A DNA stretch of 64,000 bases, taken from positions 1 through 64,000 of the forward strand of contig DAOUQJ010000012.1 of assembly GCA_030625685.1 (NCBI GenBank), read 5' to 3'. Shown here one piece after another: positions 58,826-64,000 of this stretch (the stretch's first letter is position 1; the number at the start of each line of letters is the position of its first letter). The notes beneath the pieces were generated by a model. That model did no database searches and was not told where the DNA came from. It worked only from the letters and a program-made list of their open reading frames with translations. A program made the translations under genes and the position numbers. This DNA comes from Oscillospiraceae bacterium (GTDB lineage Bacteria > Bacillota > Clostridia > Oscillospirales > Oscillospiraceae).

Positions 58826-59644
58826 TCAATGAATCCCTAATACACGAAAAATATTTGAATACTCAGGAACCAAGTAGTCCCCTATCTCAATACCATTTGC
58901 TTCATATCTGCCATGAAAATCACTGCCACCGCTCAAGAATAGTCCATGTTGTTTTGCAATTTCTTTCACAATATCTTTTTCAGGTTTGTTATGTGCGAGA
59001 TTGAGCTCGATGCCGTCTAAACCTACGTCAACTAAAGAAGGAACTATTTCATAATTTTTCTGTTGACCAGGATGGGCAAGAATTGCAAGCCCACCACTTT
59101 CTTTGATAGCTTTTACCGCATCTTCCGCAGAAACATAGTCAATATCAAAATCACATGGCCCACCATTTTTTAATATAGTCCGATATGTCTCTCCAAATAT
59201 TTGTTTTTCTTGATTGCTCTCAACCAAATACTCTAAAATGTGCTGTTTATAAATGGTTTCGCCAGCATACTTTTTTACGTCTTCATAGGTGATTTCAAAG
59301 CCCAATTCACCTAAAATTTCGATTTTCTTCAAGCAATTATGATTTCTTTTTCTTAGGGTATCCGCACATAAATCATCCAGTGGTCTTGTTTTCTCATAAT
59401 TCAATCCGATAATATGTGCTTTCTTATTACTTTTCTTATCGAATGCTGAAATCTCAATTCCACTAAAGCCCACAATATTGTGTTTTCTACATAACGCTAA
59501 CCCTTCTTTCCATTCTTGAGTTGTATCATGATCGGTAAAGGAAAGATATGTTAATCCCACATCTTTTGCTTTTTGAAGTATCTCTTCTCGCGAGAAACTA
59601 CAATCTGATATTGTAGAATGAATGTGAAAATCAGCTTTCACCAT
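58826..59644 (-). CDS. PHP-domain phosphoesterase in C-P lyase operon
   Basis: DFHIHSTISDCSFSREEIL, FTDHDTT, ILAHPGQ, GGSDFHGRYEANGIEIG. Confidence 0.85.
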   Translation of the reverse strand: MVKADFHIHSTISDCSFSREEILQKAKDVGLTYLSFTDHDTTQEWKEGLALCRKHNIVGFSGIEISAFDKKSNKKAHIIGLNYEKTRPLDDLCADTLRKRNHNCLKKIEILGELGFEITYEDVKKYAGETIYKQHILEYLVESNQEKQIFGETYRTILKNGGPCDFDIDYVSAEDAVKAIKESGGLAILAHPGQQKNYEIVPSLVDVGLDGIELNLAHNKPEKDIVKEIAKQHGLFLSGGSDFHGRYEANGIEIGDYLVPEYSNIFRVLGIH

Positions 59645-59655
59645 TTTAACCTCCC

Positions 59656-60351
59656 TTAAGTAAAACTTCCTTTTGAAATATTAAACACCTCATTACATAA
59701 TCCATCCATAAATTCCAAGTCATGAAATATTCCAAGCATAGAAGTCCCTTCATTTTTTAACTTCAATAGCAAATCACGAACTAGCAACTTAGTGTCTGGG
59801 TCTAAGCTTGCGGTTGGTTCATCCAAAAGAAGTAATCTAGGTCTTTTAACCATTGCGTGAGCTAGATTAAGTCTCAACTTTTCTCCTCCTGAAAATGTCG
59901 TAGGATAAATATCCCAAAGTGTAGAATTCAATCTAAAATAATTCAACATTTCCTCAGCACGAATGTGAGATTCCTTTGAAGAAAAACCAGCTTCAAGCGC
60001 TGCATTCACAACATGTTGCTTAGCTGTTGTTCTAGGAAGTGTCTTTAAAAATTGTGATACGTTTCCAATTTCCGCTTTTCTCAAACTAATGATTTGTCTT
60101 TCATCGGCTGAAAGCAGATCAATCGGTCCATACGCAAGTGAATTGTATATTGCTGTTCCACTGCTTGCTAAATACGTTCTATAAATACAGCGAAGAACTG
60201 TTGACTTTCCTGCCCCCGACTTTCCTACTATCCCTATAAAGCCGCCCTTTTCTAAATCAAAATTAATATTCTTGCAGCTATGGATTTCTTTTTCCTGCTC
60301 ATGTAAGTAAAAGGTTTTGCTCAGATTACGTATGCTAAGTATCGTCTCCAT
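59656..60351 (-). CDS. phnL: C-P lyase system ABC-type protein PhnL
   Basis: ABC NBD GKSGAGKSTVLRCIYRTYLASSGTAIY; FSGGEKLRLNLAHAMV; operon context. Confidence 0.88.
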   Translation of the reverse strand: METILSIRNLSKTFYLHEQEKEIHSCKNINFDLEKGGFIGIVGKSGAGKSTVLRCIYRTYLASSGTAIYNSLAYGPIDLLSADERQIISLRKAEIGNVSQFLKTLPRTTAKQHVVNAALEAGFSSKESHIRAEEMLNYFRLNSTLWDIYPTTFSGGEKLRLNLAHAMVKRPRLLLLDEPTASLDPDTKLLVRDLLLKLKNEGTSMLGIFHDLEFMDGLCNEVFNISKGSFT

Positions 60352-60360
60352 TTCTGCCTC

Positions 60361-61515
60361 CTAAATAAAGTATTTCACTTCATAAACTTGATTACCACTA
60401 ACCCAAGTTTGCATAATTTTATCATCTTTTACTACAATAAAATCTGCTTGTTTCCCCACTTCAATGGATCCAGTCATATGCTCAATTCCCATCGCTTTGG
60501 CAGGATTCAAAGACACCATATTACATGCCTCATTTAATGACAAAATATTCTGTTTATAAAGCTTCAATACAGACTGAATGAGTGCTTGTGGATAATAATC
60601 ACTACACAGTATATCAGCACACTTGTCTTTTATCGCATCAATAGCAGACACATTACCCGAATGGCTTCTTCCCATTAACACATTGGGTGCTCCAAATAAC
60701 GTCATAATTCCTTTTTCATGAGCAGCCTTGGCTGTTTCAAGATTAATAGGAAATTCACTAACTTGTATGCCTAACTCTAGATTTGCTTCTATTTTTTCTG
60801 CCGTATCATCATCATGAGAAGCCACACAAATCCCTTTTTCATGAGCAAGGATCACTAACTTTTGCAATTTTTCTGAGCTTACTTTTTCTTTGTGGATTTC
60901 TTTTTGAATATTTTCTTCAAATTCTTCATCAGTCAGATTTTTTCCTTCTCCAGGTAAATGCTTTCGATAAATAGATAGATTTCTATACTGTCCTTGTCCA
61001 GGTGTATGATCCATTAGAGAAAGCAAATTGACTGAATCTCCTTCAATTAAGGAAACGACCTCATCGTAACATTCAATATTGTCAATTTCATATCGCAAAT
61101 GATAACGATGATTAATCAAATGAGGTTTTGATTGCAACTCTTTAATTTTCTTTGCAAGCTTCTTAACCAAAGGCGCTGTCCTAATTTCTTTGGTATCCCA
61201 ATTTCCCATACGATACATTGAAACTGAATGATACATCGTTGTAATGCCACACCCAACTAGGATTTTTCCTGCTTCAATCAAACCTATATCAAACTCCATA
61301 GTGGATGTTGACCTAGGTTGTATGACATTTTCTATCATGTCAGAGTGAATGTCGATTATGCCAGGTAATATATATCCTCCATGACAATCCACATATGAGT
61401 CTGCTTCACATGCTGTATCTGTGATGCCCACAAATTTGCCATCTTCTACAATAAGATAATGGTCTTCTAGCAATTCATTGGGTGTAACAATTTTCGCATT
61501 TTTGAATAATATCAA
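60361..61515 (-). CDS. phnM: Alpha-D-ribose 1-methylphosphonate 5-triphosphate diphosphatase
   Basis: Amidohydrolase GGYILPGIIDIHSDMIENVIQPRST, DHTPGQGQYRN, SHDDDT. Confidence 0.93.
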   Translation of the reverse strand: MILFKNAKIVTPNELLEDHYLIVEDGKFVGITDTACEADSYVDCHGGYILPGIIDIHSDMIENVIQPRSTSTMEFDIGLIEAGKILVGCGITTMYHSVSMYRMGNWDTKEIRTAPLVKKLAKKIKELQSKPHLINHRYHLRYEIDNIECYDEVVSLIEGDSVNLLSLMDHTPGQGQYRNLSIYRKHLPGEGKNLTDEEFEENIQKEIHKEKVSSEKLQKLVILAHEKGICVASHDDDTAEKIEANLELGIQVSEFPINLETAKAAHEKGIMTLFGAPNVLMGRSHSGNVSAIDAIKDKCADILCSDYYPQALIQSVLKLYKQNILSLNEACNMVSLNPAKAMGIEHMTGSIEVGKQADFIVVKDDKIMQTWVSGNQVYEVKYFI

Positions 61516-61527
61516 GATTCGTTCCTC

Positions 61528-62358
61528 CTATAACAATGAATGCACAAGCTGCTGCGTATACTGATGTTGTGGGTCATCTAATATTTGATCTGTGAGACCT
61601 TGTTCAATAATTTTTCCATCAAGCATTACCACAGTTCTATCTGCCAGCATTTTAATGACAGCAAGATCATGTGAAACCAACAGAATTGAAACTCCAAACT
61701 CTTGACGAATTTTACGAATCAAATCCAACACTTTCGCTTGTACAGATAAATCAAGACCTGTGGTCACTTCGTCCAATAATAAAATTGCCGGATTATTTGC
61801 AAGTGCTTTTGAAATTTGTACACGTTGTTGCATACCACCACTAAAATTCTTTGGTGGTTCTTTCATTCTTGACTCTAAGATTTCAACGGCAACGAGAAGT
61901 TCTTTGGCTCGTTCCGTCATGCTTTTGAATTCTCTATGCCCTGCTGCAATAAGCTTCTCTGCTATATTCCCAGCAGCCGAATATTCCATTCTTAAACCTA
62001 ACATCGGATTTTGATAAACCATTCCCATAAGATGATTTTTAATATATTTTTTCTGTTGCAAACTTTGATCAAATATATTATCCGTTCCATCTTGATAGTT
62101 ATCTAAATATGCTGCTCCTTCTGTAACAGGAAAATCAAAATAGAGACTTTTCATCAGCGTAGATTTTCCTGAGCCAGACTCCCCAACAATCCCCAATATT
62201 TCTCCTGGAAATAAATCAATATTTATATCATTGCATGCCCAAACAGTTTTACATATTGGACAAGTATTTTTCTCAAGATTTCCGCCATCTAAACAATGCT
62301 CACAACCTTTTCCATAACGAACTGTCAAATGATTTGTATATAAAATTGGCTTTTCCAT
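61528..62358 (-). CDS. phnK: C-P lyase system ABC-type protein PhnK
   Basis: GESGSGKSTLMKSLYFDFPVTEG, GMVYQNPMLGLRMEYSAAGNIAEKLIAAG, FSGGMQQRVQISKALA. Confidence 0.92.
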   Translation of the reverse strand: MEKPILYTNHLTVRYGKGCEHCLDGGNLEKNTCPICKTVWACNDINIDLFPGEILGIVGESGSGKSTLMKSLYFDFPVTEGAAYLDNYQDGTDNIFDQSLQQKKYIKNHLMGMVYQNPMLGLRMEYSAAGNIAEKLIAAGHREFKSMTERAKELLVAVEILESRMKEPPKNFSGGMQQRVQISKALANNPAILLLDEVTTGLDLSVQAKVLDLIRKIRQEFGVSILLVSHDLAVIKMLADRTVVMLDGKIIEQGLTDQILDDPQHQYTQQLVHSLL

Positions 62359-62361
62359 GAA

Positions 62362-63201
62362 TTATTCACCTCTTCTTTTCGCGCAGAAACCAGTATCACT
62401 ACATTCGTAAAACTGTTCACCCGTTTTTTCATCGAAAAGCTCATCTAAGTAAACTCCTTTTGCACCGCAAAGACGACAAACTTTACCTCTAAAATCTTCA
62501 GTTTCAAAAGGCGCATCACTAAATGAAAGTGGAGTCACATCTGTATACGGTGGTATGGCATAAATCTTTTTTTCTCGTCCTGCGCCAAATAAATACAGTC
62601 CTTCAGCCTGATTTAGTTTAGGCACATCGTATCTTGGAATCGGACTTGGATTCATAACATATCTGTTCTCTACTGTCACTGGATACTCTGCACCAATTCC
62701 AATTTTTCCACAGCGTAGCAAATCCTCATATAGATAGAGCCACATAGGACTATACTCACATTGCGCATGCATCTTCTTTGTTGTCGCTTCTTTTGGTTCA
62801 ATGATTCTCAGCGGTTCAGGAATTGGAACTTGTAAAACCAAAACTTGTCCTTCTTTAAGAGGTATCTCTGGAATACGATGTCTTGTTTGAATAATGGTTG
62901 CTTTTTCACTATCATTCGTCACTAGTACATCTGTAGTGCTATTTACAAATTTTTTAATATTGATTGCATTTACGCTGTCATCACTACCTTGGTCGATAAC
63001 TTTTAGCAAGTCGTCATTTCCGATAATAGATAGCGTTACCTGAATACCACCTGTTCCCCATCCCCTACCAATGGGAAGTTCACGACTGCCAAACGGAACT
63101 TGATAGCCAGGAATGGCAATTGCTTTTAGAATGCATCTTCTAATTTCTCTTTTTGAATTTTCATCTAGAAATGCAAAATTGTAATGTTTCTGATCAATCA
63201 T
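62362..63201 (-). CDS. phnJ: Alpha-D-ribose 1-methylphosphonate 5-phosphate C-P lyase
   Basis: GRGWGTGGIQVTLS; Fe-S ligands CRLCGA-N-CSDTGFC (CX2CX21CX5C); start at MIDQKHYNFAF. Confidence 0.95.
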   Translation of the reverse strand: MIDQKHYNFAFLDENSKREIRRCILKAIAIPGYQVPFGSRELPIGRGWGTGGIQVTLSIIGNDDLLKVIDQGSDDSVNAINIKKFVNSTTDVLVTNDSEKATIIQTRHRIPEIPLKEGQVLVLQVPIPEPLRIIEPKEATTKKMHAQCEYSPMWLYLYEDLLRCGKIGIGAEYPVTVENRYVMNPSPIPRYDVPKLNQAEGLYLFGAGREKKIYAIPPYTDVTPLSFSDAPFETEDFRGKVCRLCGAKGVYLDELFDEKTGEQFYECSDTGFCAKRRGE

Positions 63202-64000
63202 CTTTTTCCTCCTTACCTCTGACCAAATCAAGATTTGATTGGAACGTAACATAATGAGGAAGTTTTAAATGAGAAATAAATCCATTCATCTCCAAGCTAC
63301 TACCATGTGTTAACACAAATTCATCGTCAAGCAAATCACCTTCTTTTGCCTCGTTAAGTGTTGAATCAACAATTGACATTGAAATTGCTTTGGTTTCATT
63401 TCTGCCAAACACACATCCGTATCCACCTGAAAAAACTATCTTATCAAACTCACCAGATGTTTCTTCGTGAGACGGACAAAACGCATCCACTTCCGTTACA
63501 TATATTTCTCCGATACAAATTGTTTCACCTTCCATGAGAGGATGTTCAATTTCAACAGATACCATTCCCGCTCTCAATTCACCAACAGTTGCGTGAACTG
63601 ATCCGTATCCACGCAAATGGGAATACGCGATGCCTCCTAAAAATCCAGTATCACTTCTTGTGAGCGTTTGTAATCTTGCGCTTCTATCTGCTGGAAAAGT
63701 CAATAGGTTGCTGGTAACATCAAACGGTTCTGTATTATCGTCTTCAACCTCCGGGAATAACCCTTCTTTTTGAAGTAACTCTCTTACTCTTTGACAATAT
63801 ATATCATCTGCCACAACAAAGTCTTCAACAGTATCCTCAGACTTTTTCAGTGATTCTTCAAGCAAACCAAAGTCTAATAATCTGTGCGAATAATCGAATG
63901 TTGGTCCAAGAATTTGGCCACCAGGTATATCTTTAAATGAAGCAGATATTCTCCTAAAAATCCGCATATTTTCTGTTCTAACAGGCAACGAATAGTACTC
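63194..64000 (-). CDS. phnI: PhnI, C-P lyase core subunit; 5' end beyond window
   Basis: RRISASFKDIPGGQILGPTFDYSHRLLDF; LLTFPADRSARLQTLTRSDTGFLGGIAYSHLRGYGSVHATVGELR; frame open to window edge. Confidence 0.94.
   Translation of the reverse strand, partial: EYYSLPVRTENMRIFRRISASFKDIPGGQILGPTFDYSHRLLDFGLLEESLKKSEDTVEDFVVADDIYCQRVRELLQKEGLFPEVEDDNTEPFDVTSNLLTFPADRSARLQTLTRSDTGFLGGIAYSHLRGYGSVHATVGELRAGMVSVEIEHPLMEGETICIGEIYVTEVDAFCPSHEETSGEFDKIVFSGGYGCVFGRNETKAISMSIVDSTLNEAKEGDLLDDEFVLTHGSSLEMNGFISHLKLPHYVTFQSNLDLVRGKEEKDD

Noticed and set aside
1-64000. CRISPR arrays, tRNA/rRNA genes, IS elements or prophage
   Set aside because: Looked for evenly spaced repeats, TTCGAATCC-like T-arms, transposase or phage proteins; none were convincing in this window.

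Overview
AT-rich, Firmicutes/Clostridia-like chromosomal window (64 kb). It is mostly conserved metabolic and regulatory genes. I saw no rRNA, tRNA, CRISPR array, IS element or prophage. Main blocks: (1) AEC transporter end, M24 aminopeptidase, voltage-gated K+ channel; (2) a two-component system next to a secreted protein built from ~22-aa 'ELGhTxEE' repeats, whose promoter carries 11-bp phased direct repeats; (3) an 11-gene FASII/acetyl-CoA carboxylase operon (acpP-fabK-D-G-F-accB-fabZ-accC-D-A-acyl-CoA synthetase) behind a consensus sigma-A promoter and lacking fabH/fabT; (4) pdxST; (5) several c-di-GMP-type proteins: two PAS/GGDEF/HD-GYP paralogues, a stand-alone HD-GYP protein behind a consensus promoter overlapped by a 28-bp perfect palindrome, and a response regulator that looks degenerate in both its receiver and GGDEF-like domain; (6) MarR plus heterodimeric ABC exporter, FprA flavoprotein, bioB with a BirA-type operator, ppdK; (7) an ArsR regulator with a permease split into two genes and a duplicated operator motif; (8) a C-P lyase operon (phnI-J-K-M-L), truncated by the window end, with a PHP phosphoesterase and an AEP-type ABC transporter. 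The most striking unexplained sequence is a 50-bp perfect palindrome at 8285-8334 that lacks a U-tract. No wholly new multi-gene system is proven. The best candidate for an undescribed module is the secreted repeat protein with its two-component system and phased-repeat promoter (3290-6408). All calls come from reading the sequence; no database search was run.
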